Below, in pieces: positions 1 through 7,387 of a DNA stretch of 25,932 bases. This DNA is from HyVt-560 sp964577195 (GTDB lineage Bacteria > Pseudomonadota > Gammaproteobacteria > UWMA-0217): contig CAZNYF010000016.1 in assembly GCA_964577195.1 (NCBI GenBank), positions 1 to 25,932 on the forward strand, in the 5' to 3' direction. The notes below the pieces were generated by a model. It saw only the letters and a list, made by a program, of their open reading frames with translations, did not search any database and was not told the origin of the DNA. A program made the position numbers and the translations under genes. How positions within the stretch are numbered: position 1 is the first letter of the stretch; each line of letters opens with the position of its first letter.

Positions 1-6
1 TGATAT

Positions 7-43
7 CATGCAGGGTATATTTTGCCTGACATAACCCTGCATG
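7..43 (+). promoter_or_regulatory. Perfect 10-bp dyad covering the ccmA start codon
   Basis: The arms CATGCAGGGT (7-16) and ACCCTGCATG (34-43) are exact reverse complements separated by 17 nt. The right arm contains the ccmA ATG at 41-43. No Shine-Dalgarno sequence is visible before that ATG. The dyad could be a protein operator or an mRNA hairpin that hides the start codon. Only the symmetry is seen; the function is inferred. Confidence 0.5.
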
Positions 44-676
44 CTCCAAGTCCAGAACCTGTGCTGTGAACGTGGCGACCGCCGCTTATTCTCATCACTG
101 GATTTTTCCCTTACTCCCGGCTCACTCCTTTACATAGAAGGAGCGAATGGCAGTGGCAAAACAACCTTACTGCGAACCATCTGCGGATTATTCACCGCTA
201 CCTCCGGTGAGGTGAAATGGCAGGGGGAGAAAACCGCCTCGCTCGGTGATGAATTCCGCAAAGACCTCATTTATCTCGGCCATCACAATGCCATCAAGCT
301 GGATCTCACCTGTCTTGAGAATCTGCGCTTTTCCGCTCGGCTGGATCAATCCGATGCGAGCGAAAACGATCTGCTAGATGCGCTACAACAAATGGGACTG
401 GCGGGCTATGAAGACCTGCCCGTTGGCACACTTTCACAAGGACAGAAGCGGCGTGTCTCCCTCGCACGCCTGATCTCCAGTAACAGCCGACTATGGATTC
501 TGGACGAGCCTTTTACCGCGCTGGATGTCGCTGCAGTCGATGACCTGCAAGCCATTATTGCCAATCATGTAGAGGCAAACGACGGCATGGTTATTCTCAC
601 CACGCACCAGGAAGTTGCCCTGACCTCGGGGCAGATTCAAAGCATCAATTTAAGCAAGAAGGGGCACAATCATTAG
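41..676 (+). CDS. ccmA: Heme exporter ATP-binding protein CcmA
   Basis: This is the ATPase of the CcmABCD complex, which uses ATP hydrolysis to release heme-loaded CcmE for cytochrome c maturation. It has 211 residues, the usual size. Visible ABC motifs are Walker A GANGSGKTT (residues 34-42), the signature LSQGQ (131-135), Walker B LWILDEP (151-157) and the H-loop His189. The N-terminus aligns with E. coli CcmA at the ATG at 41, which lies in a perfect dyad and lacks a clear ribosome binding site. Its stop TAG (674-676) overlaps the likely ccmB start. It is the first gene of a complete ccmABCDEFGHI operon. Confidence 0.96.
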   Translation: MLQVQNLCCERGDRRLFSSLDFSLTPGSLLYIEGANGSGKTTLLRTICGLFTATSGEVKWQGEKTASLGDEFRKDLIYLGHHNAIKLDLTCLENLRFSARLDQSDASENDLLDALQQMGLAGYEDLPVGTLSQGQKRRVSLARLISSNSRLWILDEPFTALDVAAVDDLQAIIANHVEANDGMVILTTHQEVALTSGQIQSINLSKKGHNH

Positions 677-1340
677 CACTTTCTTCACCATAGTAAAACG
701 TGACTTGCTGCTGGCAATGCGGCGACGTACTGATGTACTGACCACGCTATTCTTTTTTATTATTGTCATCAGCCTGTTTCCGCTGGGCGTTGGTTCGGAC
801 AAGAACACGCTTCGGCAAATTGCGCCAGGTGTTGTCTGGATAGCCGCCCTGCTCGCGTCAATGCTGGCACTGGAGCGTTTATTTGAAAACGACTACGCCG
901 ATGGAACACTCGAACAAATGCTGCTCGCACCACAGGCTTTATCGATCATCGTCGTGGCTAAAATATTTACCCACTGGCTGTTGACCGGACTACCTATCGT
1001 ATTAATTGCACCTTTGGTTGGTCTCCAATACTATTTACCTGCGGAGGCGGTAATCACAATGACGTTATCGCTGTTAATTGGCACGCCAATTTTGAGCTTG
1101 ATTGGTGCGATTGGGGCTGCGCTGACACTGGGGCTGCGAGGTGGCGGAATTCTGCTCTCATTGCTGATTCTACCTTTATATATTCCCGTACTGGTTTATG
1201 GTGCCGGAGCGATTGGCAGCAGTATGATGGTAAATGCACTGGTTCAACCTTATTTTATGTTGCTAGCGGCGTTTCTAATTTTAGCGCTGATTTTCGCACC
1301 CTGGGCTACCGCTGCGGCACTAAGAATATCGAGCGAATAG
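672..1340 (+). CDS. ccmB: Heme exporter membrane protein CcmB, probable ATT start
   Basis: CcmB is the integral membrane subunit that partners CcmA. The protein is almost entirely hydrophobic with about six membrane segments. It carries recognisable family stretches such as RIAPGVVWIAALLAS-like and ALERLFENDYADGTLEQ. An in-frame TTG at 705 would remove the conserved N-terminal segment ISTFFTIVKRDLLLAMRRR. The frame is open upstream, and the only well-placed start is ATT at 672, about 7 nt after a strong AGAAGGGG ribosome binding site, giving 222 residues against 220 in E. coli. ATT starts are rare, so a sequencing error or the TTG start remain alternatives. The gene overlaps the ccmA stop. 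Confidence 0.9.
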   Translation: MSTFFTIVKRDLLLAMRRRTDVLTTLFFFIIVISLFPLGVGSDKNTLRQIAPGVVWIAALLASMLALERLFENDYADGTLEQMLLAPQALSIIVVAKIFTHWLLTGLPIVLIAPLVGLQYYLPAEAVITMTLSLLIGTPILSLIGAIGAALTLGLRGGGILLSLLILPLYIPVLVYGAGAIGSSMMVNALVQPYFMLLAAFLILALIFAPWATAAALRISSE

Positions 1341-1360
1341 AGAATTATTGAGACAATATA

Positions 1361-2104
1361 TTGAGCATTAATCTTTTTAAATATTCATCCCCTGCCAGCT
1401 TCTACCCAATGGCAGGCAAGATGATTCCCTGGTTTGTCATCGCTAGCGTGCTGCTTTTTGCCGTCGGCCTGTACTGGAGCTTTTTTCAGACTCCCGATAT
1501 CCTCAGCGATCAAAAACAATATTACAAAATCATCTTTGTCCATGTTCCGGCGGTCTGGATGGCGATGTGGCTGTATCTCATGATGGTAGTCTGGTCAGCC
1601 ATCGGACTGATCTTCAATACCCGATTGTCTTTCATGATGTCAAAAGCGATGGCTCCGACCGGCGCAATATTCACCTTCATTGGCCTTGTGACTGGCGCAT
1701 TGTGGGGGAAAACCAGCTGGGGAACCTGGTGGGACTGGGATCCACGCATGACCTCTTTTCTAATTTTGTTATTCCTTTACATCGGTTACATGGCGCTGCA
1801 ATCCGCGATAGATGATCCGCGCCGTTCGGATCGAGCATCCGCGTTACTGTTAGTGGTGGGACTGGCATTGATTCCAGTGATTTACTGGTCTGTTAATTGC
1901 CCTGACCCCACTCAATGTACCGCGTTGCACCAACGATCAGGACTGGGTAAAATTGAAGGCAATATCCTATTTTCGATGTTGACGATGACACTGGCTTGCT
2001 TGGCTTACAGTTTCGTCACCATCTTGTTGCGAATTCGCAATATTATTCTGGAGCGGGAACGGCATACTGACTGGGTTGCCGAACTGCCGGAGACTAAATC
2101 ATGA
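1361..2104 (+). CDS. ccmC: Heme handling protein CcmC
   Basis: CcmC presents heme on the periplasmic side and passes it to CcmE. This protein has 247 residues and about six membrane segments. The tryptophan-rich heme motif WGTWWDWD is at residues 120-127, with conserved periplasmic histidines at H61 (FVHVP) and H190 (LHQ). The start is TTG at 1361, chosen because residues 1-20 align with the family; a later ATG (M17) would shorten the N-terminus. The segment before H190 is unusual: where E. coli has VEWWNTLHQ, this protein reads VNCPDPTQCTALHQ, with two cysteines and no WW pair. The stop overlaps the ccmD start by ATGA. Confidence 0.95.
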   Translation: MSINLFKYSSPASFYPMAGKMIPWFVIASVLLFAVGLYWSFFQTPDILSDQKQYYKIIFVHVPAVWMAMWLYLMMVVWSAIGLIFNTRLSFMMSKAMAPTGAIFTFIGLVTGALWGKTSWGTWWDWDPRMTSFLILLFLYIGYMALQSAIDDPRRSDRASALLLVVGLALIPVIYWSVNCPDPTQCTALHQRSGLGKIEGNILFSMLTMTLACLAYSFVTILLRIRNIILERERHTDWVAELPETKS

Positions 2105-2268
2105 CAATCACTGAGTTTTTTAGCATGGGTGGTTTTGGATTTTTCATCTGGACATCCTTTGGCATCGCTTTATTTCTTATGCTTGTGGAACTTCTCATGC
2201 TCAAGAGTCATCGACACACTGTATTGAAACGACTGCAACGCGTAATCCGCGCCAGACAACAAAGCTGA
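2101..2268 (+). CDS. ccmD: Heme exporter protein CcmD
   Basis: CcmD is a small single-span membrane protein that joins the CcmABC complex and helps release holo-CcmE. The 55-residue product starts MTITEFFSMGGFGFFIW, has one hydrophobic segment (about residues 10-33) and ends in a basic tail rich in Arg, Lys and Gln, as is typical. It starts in the ATGA overlap with ccmC and lies 19 nt before ccmE. The identification rests on size, topology and operon position, since CcmD sequences are poorly conserved. Confidence 0.92.
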   Translation: MTITEFFSMGGFGFFIWTSFGIALFLMLVELLMLKSHRHTVLKRLQRVIRARQQS

Positions 2269-2287
2269 CACAACCATCCTAAAGACT

Positions 2288-2728
2288 ATGAAACCTAGAC
2301 AAAAACGCCTGACTTTTACCTTACTCGCAATTAGCGCCGTCTTACTAGCCGGCGCGTTAATCGTTAACGCATTGCGCAGCAACCTTGCTTACGCCTTTAG
2401 CCCTACTCAAATTGAGGCGGGCGAAGTGACTGCCGGAGAGCTCTTTCGTCTGGCTGGCATGGTGAAAGAAGGCAGCTTGCAACGACTGGATAACGGTTTG
2501 ACACAATCATTTGTGGTAACCGATACGATCAAGGAAGTGACTGTCTATCACACCGGCATCCTCCCGGATCTATTTAAGGAAGGTCAGGGAACCGTTGCCA
2601 AGGGTATGCTCAATGCTGAAGGAATTTTCGTTGCTGACGATGTACTCGCCAAGCATGATGAATCCTATATGCCGCCCGAAGCCGCAGATGCTCTTGCTGC
2701 TGCAAAAACTGTTAAAATGAGTGAATAA
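2288..2728 (+). CDS. ccmE: Periplasmic heme chaperone CcmE
   Basis: CcmE binds heme covalently in the periplasm and delivers it to CcmF. The protein has 146 residues with an N-terminal membrane anchor at about residues 8-28. The heme-binding motif LAKHDESYMPPE is present, with the covalent ligand His123 and the axial ligand Tyr127 matching His130 and Tyr134 of E. coli. The beta-barrel segment GMVKEGSLQR is also present. The spacing from ccmD is 19 nt. Downstream, a foldback repeat of 160 bp separates ccmE from ccmF, which is unusual in this otherwise tightly packed operon. Confidence 0.96.
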   Translation: MKPRQKRLTFTLLAISAVLLAGALIVNALRSNLAYAFSPTQIEAGEVTAGELFRLAGMVKEGSLQRLDNGLTQSFVVTDTIKEVTVYHTGILPDLFKEGQGTVAKGMLNAEGIFVADDVLAKHDESYMPPEAADALAAAKTVKMSE

Positions 2729-2736
2729 TAAGTTGA

Positions 2737-2896
2737 GGGCGTCTCTAAAAATAGAAGTGTTGCTGAGGGAAATCAGGAATAGTGCATTTTTTATGCGGAA
2801 ATGAGGAGAATACTGGGTGTATTTAACGATTTTTCGCATAAAATAAGGTGCTGTTCATGGTTTTTCTCAGTGGTACTTGTATTTTTAGAGGCGCTC
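2737..2896. mobile_element. Foldback MITE-like element, family 1, copy A
   Basis: The ends are inverted copies: GGGCGTCTCTAAAAATA on the left, and TATTTTTAGAGGCGCTC on the right. Similarity between the arms continues inward for about 65 nt, for example CTGAG and TTTTATGCG in both arms, so the whole 160-bp unit can fold on itself. It has no coding capacity. The flanks are TTGA and TTAA, which is not a clear target duplication. A second, longer copy lies at 7128-7375, and the same end sequence is at 24197. Confidence 0.75.
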
Positions 2897-2930
2897 TTAA
2901 GCAACCCTAAGAAATTTACCGGAAACTACT

Positions 2931-4904
2931 ATGATTCCTGAACTTGGACTCCTGGCACTAATTCTGGCGCTGACAGCTGCGCTAATTCAAGCAAGCCTGC
3001 CATTAATTGGTGCAACGAAAGGCATGTCGAACTGGATTTCAGTGGCACGACCTGCTACATATGCACAGGCATTGTTCCTGCTGATTTCTTATATTTGTTT
3101 AACCACAGCATTTGTCAGCAATGATTTTTCCACAGCCTACGTGGCACAAAATTCAAACACAGCCCTGCCGCTGCTCTATCGTTTTTCTGGTGTCTGGGCA
3201 GCGCATGAAGGTTCTTTATTGCTATGGGTGCTGATTTTGGCTGGCTGGGGCGCAGCGGTTGCTACATTTAGTCGCGGACTTCCCAATGAATTTGTTGCAC
3301 GGGTTTTGTCTGTCATGGGCATGGTCGGTGTCGGCTTTTTATCATTTACCTTACTAACCTCTAACCCTTTTGCACGGCTAGCAAACGCACCTCTGGAAGG
3401 TCGGGATTTGAATCCATTGCTGCAAGATCCCGGGCTTGCGATTCATCCGCCAATGCTATATTTCGGCTATGTCGGATTTGCAGTAGCATTTTCGTTTGCC
3501 ATCGCCTCACTGCTTGGCAAAAACATGAATGATTCATGGATTCGCTGGGCCAGACCCTGGACGAATATCGCCTGGATGTTTCTGACATTCGGCATCGCAT
3601 TAGGTAGTTGGTGGGCGTATTACGAACTCGGCTGGGGCGGCTGGTGGTTTTGGGATCCAGTCGAAAATGCGTCATTCCTGCCGTGGTTAGTCGGCACAGC
3701 ATTGGTACATTCTCTCGCGGCCGCGGACAAACGTGGCGCGTTCAAAGCCTGGACAGTCTTGCTGGCAATTTTCGCTTTTTCATTGAGCTTGCTGGGCACA
3801 TTTTTAGTGCGCTCCGGGGTGCTGACGTCGGTACATGCGTTTGCCACAGATCCCACTCGTGGCGTATATATTCTTATGTTCCTGCTGGTCGTCATTGGTG
3901 GCTCACTAACGCTCTACGCATTTCGTGCGCCGAAAATTCGTTCTAACGTAAAGTTCTCGTTGTTCTCCCGCGAAACCGCGCTGTTGGTTAACAACGTACT
4001 GCTCGTATCAGCAGCCGCAACTGTATTACTGGGAACCTTGTACCCACTCGTTCTGGATGCGCTGGGACTGGGCAAACTGTCGGTTGGCCCGCCGTATTTC
4101 AATAGTGTCTTTCTGCCTATTACCGCACCACTGGCGATGCTAATCGGAATCGGTGCTTTGATGCGCTGGAAAAAAGACGATCCTAAACGTGTCCTAAAAC
4201 CATTGATCATCCCGATGGTTCTTAGTTTTATCATCGGATTCGTCTGGCCGACCTTCGTGATGGGTAAATTTACCGTTGGTGGCTTCATTGGAATCACGCT
4301 GGCCAGCTGGGTTGCGCTCACCACGCTCTACGGAGTGTGGGCGAGAATTGCCAACAAGCGCAGCAAAGTGCAAGGCTTGCTCACCACGCCTCGCGCTTTT
4401 TATGGAATGACGATGGGGCATCTTGGCATCGCCATGTTCATTGCCGGCATTACCCTCACCAGTCTTTACAGCACAGAAAAAGATGTCGGTTTAACACCCG
4501 GTGAAACCTATGATCTGGGCGAGTATCAATTCATCTTTTCCAGCGTCGATACCGTTCAAGGCCCAAACTACAGTGCAGTACAAGGCACTGTTCAAGTACT
4601 CAAAAATGGCAAACCGGTGACTACCCTGTATCCACAGAAGCGAACCTACCAATCGCAGCGCGCCATGCCAATGACGGAAGCCGGTATTGATGCAGGATTC
4701 ACCCGCGATATCTACGTCGCTCTCGGTGAGCCGATTGGCAACGGACGCTGGGCTGTGCGGCTATATCACAAGGCCTATATTCGCTGGATCTGGCTAGGCG
4801 CGTTGATCATGGGTCTGGGTGGGTTACTGGCTGCAACTGATCTTCGCTATCGCCAACGAACCCGCAGCAAAGCCCGAAATACCGATGCGCTAGAGGCAGC
4901 ATGA
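2931..4904 (+). CDS. ccmF: Heme lyase subunit CcmF
   Basis: CcmF accepts heme from holo-CcmE and, with CcmH and CcmI, ligates it to the reduced CxxCH site of apocytochrome c. The product is a 657-residue polytopic membrane protein, which is full length. The periplasmic tryptophan-rich motif WGGWWFWDPVEN starts at residue 235. Family histidines are visible in GLAIHPP (H172), LVHSLAA (H260) and SVHAFA. The last segment is a periplasmic domain followed by a final membrane helix. The ATG at 2931 matches the family N-terminus. Its stop overlaps the ccmG start by ATGA. Confidence 0.97.
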   Translation: MIPELGLLALILALTAALIQASLPLIGATKGMSNWISVARPATYAQALFLLISYICLTTAFVSNDFSTAYVAQNSNTALPLLYRFSGVWAAHEGSLLLWVLILAGWGAAVATFSRGLPNEFVARVLSVMGMVGVGFLSFTLLTSNPFARLANAPLEGRDLNPLLQDPGLAIHPPMLYFGYVGFAVAFSFAIASLLGKNMNDSWIRWARPWTNIAWMFLTFGIALGSWWAYYELGWGGWWFWDPVENASFLPWLVGTALVHSLAAADKRGAFKAWTVLLAIFAFSLSLLGTFLVRSGVLTSVHAFATDPTRGVYILMFLLVVIGGSLTLYAFRAPKIRSNVKFSLFSRETALLVNNVLLVSAAATVLLGTLYPLVLDALGLGKLSVGPPYFNSVFLPITAPLAMLIGIGALMRWKKDDPKRVLKPLIIPMVLSFIIGFVWPTFVMGKFTVGGFIGITLASWVALTTLYGVWARIANKRSKVQGLLTTPRAFYGMTMGHLGIAMFIAGITLTSLYSTEKDVGLTPGETYDLGEYQFIFSSVDTVQGPNYSAVQGTVQVLKNGKPVTTLYPQKRTYQSQRAMPMTEAGIDAGFTRDIYVALGEPIGNGRWAVRLYHKAYIRWIWLGALIMGLGGLLAATDLRYRQRTRSKARNTDALEAA

Positions 4905-5434
4905 AAATTCGCTTTCTCATTCCATTGATCATCTTCGTGCTGATCGCCGTATTTTTAGGTTTGGGTCTCAAACTCGACCCACGTGCAGTCCCCTCGCCAT
5001 TAATTGGCAAGCCTGCGCCTGCGTTTAATCTTCCCAGCCTGTATGAGCCGGAAAAGATGGTGAAGCCAGAAGATTTCAAGGGGCAAGTCTGGCTGATGAA
5101 TGTCTGGGCAACCTGGTGCGCTTCATGTCGCGCAGAGCATCAAACACTGGTGCACTTCAACCGCCAGAATCTGGTGCCAATAGTGGGCTTAAACTACAAA
5201 GACGAGTCCGGCGCTGCACAACAATGGCTAGAAAACCTCGGTAATCCCTATTTGATCAATGCCTTCGATGAAAACGGTCGTGTTGCAATCGACTGGGGAG
5301 TCTATGGCGCACCAGAAACCTATGTTATTGATAAACAAGGCATCGTCCGCCACAAGCATATTGGCCCGGTGAATATGGAAGTGCTCAACAGCAAAATCAT
5401 TCCGTTAGTAAAAACATTGCAGGCACAATCATGA
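4901..5434 (+). CDS. ccmG: Thiol:disulfide interchange protein CcmG/DsbE
   Basis: CcmG is a membrane-anchored periplasmic thioredoxin-like reductase that keeps apocytochrome or CcmH cysteines reduced. The product has 177 residues, with an N-terminal anchor at residues 4-23 and the active site WATWCASC (Cys73, Cys76) inside a thioredoxin fold. The later segment YGAPETYVID contains the cis-proline region and the acidic residue typical of DsbE proteins. It is coupled to both neighbours by ATGA overlaps (4901 and 5431). Confidence 0.96.
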   Translation: MKIRFLIPLIIFVLIAVFLGLGLKLDPRAVPSPLIGKPAPAFNLPSLYEPEKMVKPEDFKGQVWLMNVWATWCASCRAEHQTLVHFNRQNLVPIVGLNYKDESGAAQQWLENLGNPYLINAFDENGRVAIDWGVYGAPETYVIDKQGIVRHKHIGPVNMEVLNSKIIPLVKTLQAQS

Positions 5435-5853
5435 AGCGTTTACTGATTCTACTGATGCTGGCGTTGCCTATGACGATTCAGGCTGGCATTGGTATCAACC
5501 AGTTTAGTTCGAAAGAAAACGAGGCTACGTACAACAAACTGGTGTATGAATTGCGCTGTCTCGTTTGTCAGAACCAAAACCTGGCCGATTCCAATGCGGA
5601 GCTGGCAGTGGATCTGCGTAATGAAGTATTCAGAATGGTCGAAGCTGGTTCCAGCAAGCAGGATGTGGTCGATTTTATGGTCGCTCGCTACGGCGATTTT
5701 GTACTTTATCGTCCCCCCATGCAGGCAAATACCTCGATACTGTGGATTGGACCATTTTTCATTCTTGCCGTAGGTATCGGCATCGCCTTTATATTCGTTC
5801 GTCGCCATCGTCTTAGTGCGGACGACAATGACTCACTGGAAGATAATCAATGA
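5431..5853 (+). CDS. ccmH: Cytochrome c maturation protein CcmH (CcmL-type, short)
   Basis: CcmH is a periplasmic thiol oxidoreductase of the heme ligation complex. The 140-residue form corresponds to the N-terminal half of E. coli CcmH. It has a signal peptide (cleavage probably after QAG or QA, residue 18), the LRCLVCQNQNLADS motif with Cys43 and Cys46, a three-helix domain, and one membrane helix near residues 103-124 followed by a basic end. The second half of the E. coli protein is encoded separately by the next gene, ccmI, as in Pseudomonas. It overlaps both neighbours by ATGA. Confidence 0.96.
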   Translation: MKRLLILLMLALPMTIQAGIGINQFSSKENEATYNKLVYELRCLVCQNQNLADSNAELAVDLRNEVFRMVEAGSSKQDVVDFMVARYGDFVLYRPPMQANTSILWIGPFFILAVGIGIAFIFVRRHRLSADDNDSLEDNQ

Positions 5854-7079
5854 CACTATTTGCTTTACTCGGGGGCCTGCTGGTGCTGCTCGCTCTGATT
5901 ATAATTGTACCGCCTATTCTGCGACGTGACTCTGTTCCTGATGATGAGTTTTTACTCCAGGTCAACGATGCAAAAGCCGACTTCAGAGCACTCAAGGCTG
6001 AATTTGGATCCGGTGCAATCAATGAAGAAGAATACAAACAAAAACGCCACGCGCTGAGTCTCGACATGCTCGATAGCGTCGAAACTACCGAGCCTGTTGA
6101 ACAACCACCGGTAACAGGTCGATGGGCCGCAGTCACCACAGCAATTTTCATCCCGGCACTAGCTCTGGGGCTGTATTTCCAGATCGGCAAACCCAATTTA
6201 ATTGATTCACCAACCGCCTCGGCATCCAACTCTGGCGCTCATCAGGCTGGAGCCGATGGTCAGTCTATGCCGCCAGTGACCGAGATGATTGCAGGCCTTG
6301 AAAAAAAGCTCGAAGAAAACCCTGAAAATTCAGAAGGCTGGTTCATGCTGGGTCGCGCCTACATGCTGATGAAAGACTATCCCAACGCAGTGACAGCATT
6401 ACAGAGAACACAGAAGCTCGTTGGCGAAGATCCTGATATTTTGATGCGCTTAGCCGACGCGATGGCAATGCGCGACAATGGACGTGTCAGCGGTGAACCA
6501 GCCAAACTAATCAAACGAGCGCTCGCAGTTAATCCGGATCACGGCGAAGCGTTATGGCTGGCTGGTATTGCTGCTCAGGAAGTTGGCCAAACTGATGAAG
6601 CTGTCAAGCATTGGCAACATGCCAAAAAAAGCATGGCTAGTGACCCTGACTCAGTAAAAATGCTGGATGAAGCGATTATTAGAATCCAATCTGAAAATAG
6701 TACCACTGCAACCTCAACCACCGAACCGGTTGCCGGAACTGCCGTCCAAATACAGGTTGAAGTTTCATTATCAGAAGCACTTAAAAATATCGCTGCGCCA
6801 GAAGATAGCGTATTCATCTTTGCGCGAGCGGCCTCCGGCCCGCCCATGCCGCTTGCGGTTCAGAGAACGCTGGTAAAAAACCTACCTGCAACCTTCATCC
6901 TTGATGATTCTCAAGCAATGATGCCCGGCTTGATGCTATCCAAATTCAAACAGGTAGTCGTCGGCGCAAGAATTTCGAAAACAGGAAACCCGATAAAACA
7001 GACCGGGGATTTGGAAGGATTAAGCCAACCACTAACACCAGAGGCAGAGTCTAAAGTTTCAATTGTTATCGGTTCGTAA
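5850..7079 (+). CDS. ccmI: Cytochrome c maturation TPR protein CcmI
   Basis: CcmI holds apocytochrome c through a periplasmic TPR domain and presents it to CcmF and CcmH. The 409-residue product has two membrane segments (about residues 2-24 and 92-112) enclosing a cytoplasmic loop. This is followed by TPR helices in roughly residues 140-280 (for example GWFMLGRAYMLMKDYPNAVTAL), then a C-terminal beta-rich domain (about 300-409) of the kind found in long gammaproteobacterial CcmI. A Thr/Ser-rich linker lies near residues 282-296. It is the last gene of the operon, and a family 1 repeat follows 48 nt after the stop. Confidence 0.93.
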   Translation: MTLFALLGGLLVLLALIIIVPPILRRDSVPDDEFLLQVNDAKADFRALKAEFGSGAINEEEYKQKRHALSLDMLDSVETTEPVEQPPVTGRWAAVTTAIFIPALALGLYFQIGKPNLIDSPTASASNSGAHQAGADGQSMPPVTEMIAGLEKKLEENPENSEGWFMLGRAYMLMKDYPNAVTALQRTQKLVGEDPDILMRLADAMAMRDNGRVSGEPAKLIKRALAVNPDHGEALWLAGIAAQEVGQTDEAVKHWQHAKKSMASDPDSVKMLDEAIIRIQSENSTTATSTTEPVAGTAVQIQVEVSLSEALKNIAAPEDSVFIFARAASGPPMPLAVQRTLVKNLPATFILDDSQAMMPGLMLSKFKQVVVGARISKTGNPIKQTGDLEGLSQPLTPEAESKVSIVIGS

Positions 7080-7127
7080 TAAGCGTTACGATATTTATTG
7101 ATAGTAACGACAGCAAAGCTGAGTGAA

Positions 7128-7375
7128 GGGTGCCTCTAAAATAAAAGTGCTACTACTGAGGGAACTGGAATAGTCCGTTTTTCTGCGAAAGGGGGCGGAA
7201 GCTGGTTGTGTTTAACGATTTTATGTCCATGGATGGACGGTATTTCGCAAGGAGCCAGGCACTTGCCAATTGCATCCTGCATTCCCTACCTCCTTGTAGG
7301 TCATGGCGGTGCGTTTGTATAAAAAAAGTGCCATTGATGGTTTTTCTCAATGGTCTTCTATTTTTAGAGACGTCC
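7128..7375. mobile_element. Foldback MITE-like element, family 1, copy B with internal insert
   Basis: The left end GGGTGCCTCTAAAATA and the right end TATTTTTAGAGACGTCC match copy A at 2737-2896. Shared internal blocks include GTTTAACGATTTT-like and ATGGTTTTTCTCA. Relative to copy A this copy holds about 100 extra bases (roughly 7222-7320) that contain the hairpin module listed separately. It lies between the convergent ccmI and glycosyltransferase genes. No clear target duplication is seen. Confidence 0.72.
7225..7300 (-). repeat. Hairpin module, copy 1 (three small palindromes)
   Basis: It contains GTCCATGGATGGAC (7225-7238, which reads GTCC-ATCCAT-GGAC on the minus strand), TGC-ATCCT-GCA (7271-7281, plus strand) and CTAC-CTCCTT-GTAG (7286-7299, plus strand). 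The loops resemble each other while the stems differ. Similar modules occur at 16791, 21526 and 25818. Confidence 0.65.
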
Positions 7376-7387
7376 TGTATGGATAGT

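Noticed and set aside
7084..7109. CGTTAC and GTAACG hairpin after ccmI
   Set aside because: A 6-bp stem with a long loop and no T-run is not enough for a terminator.
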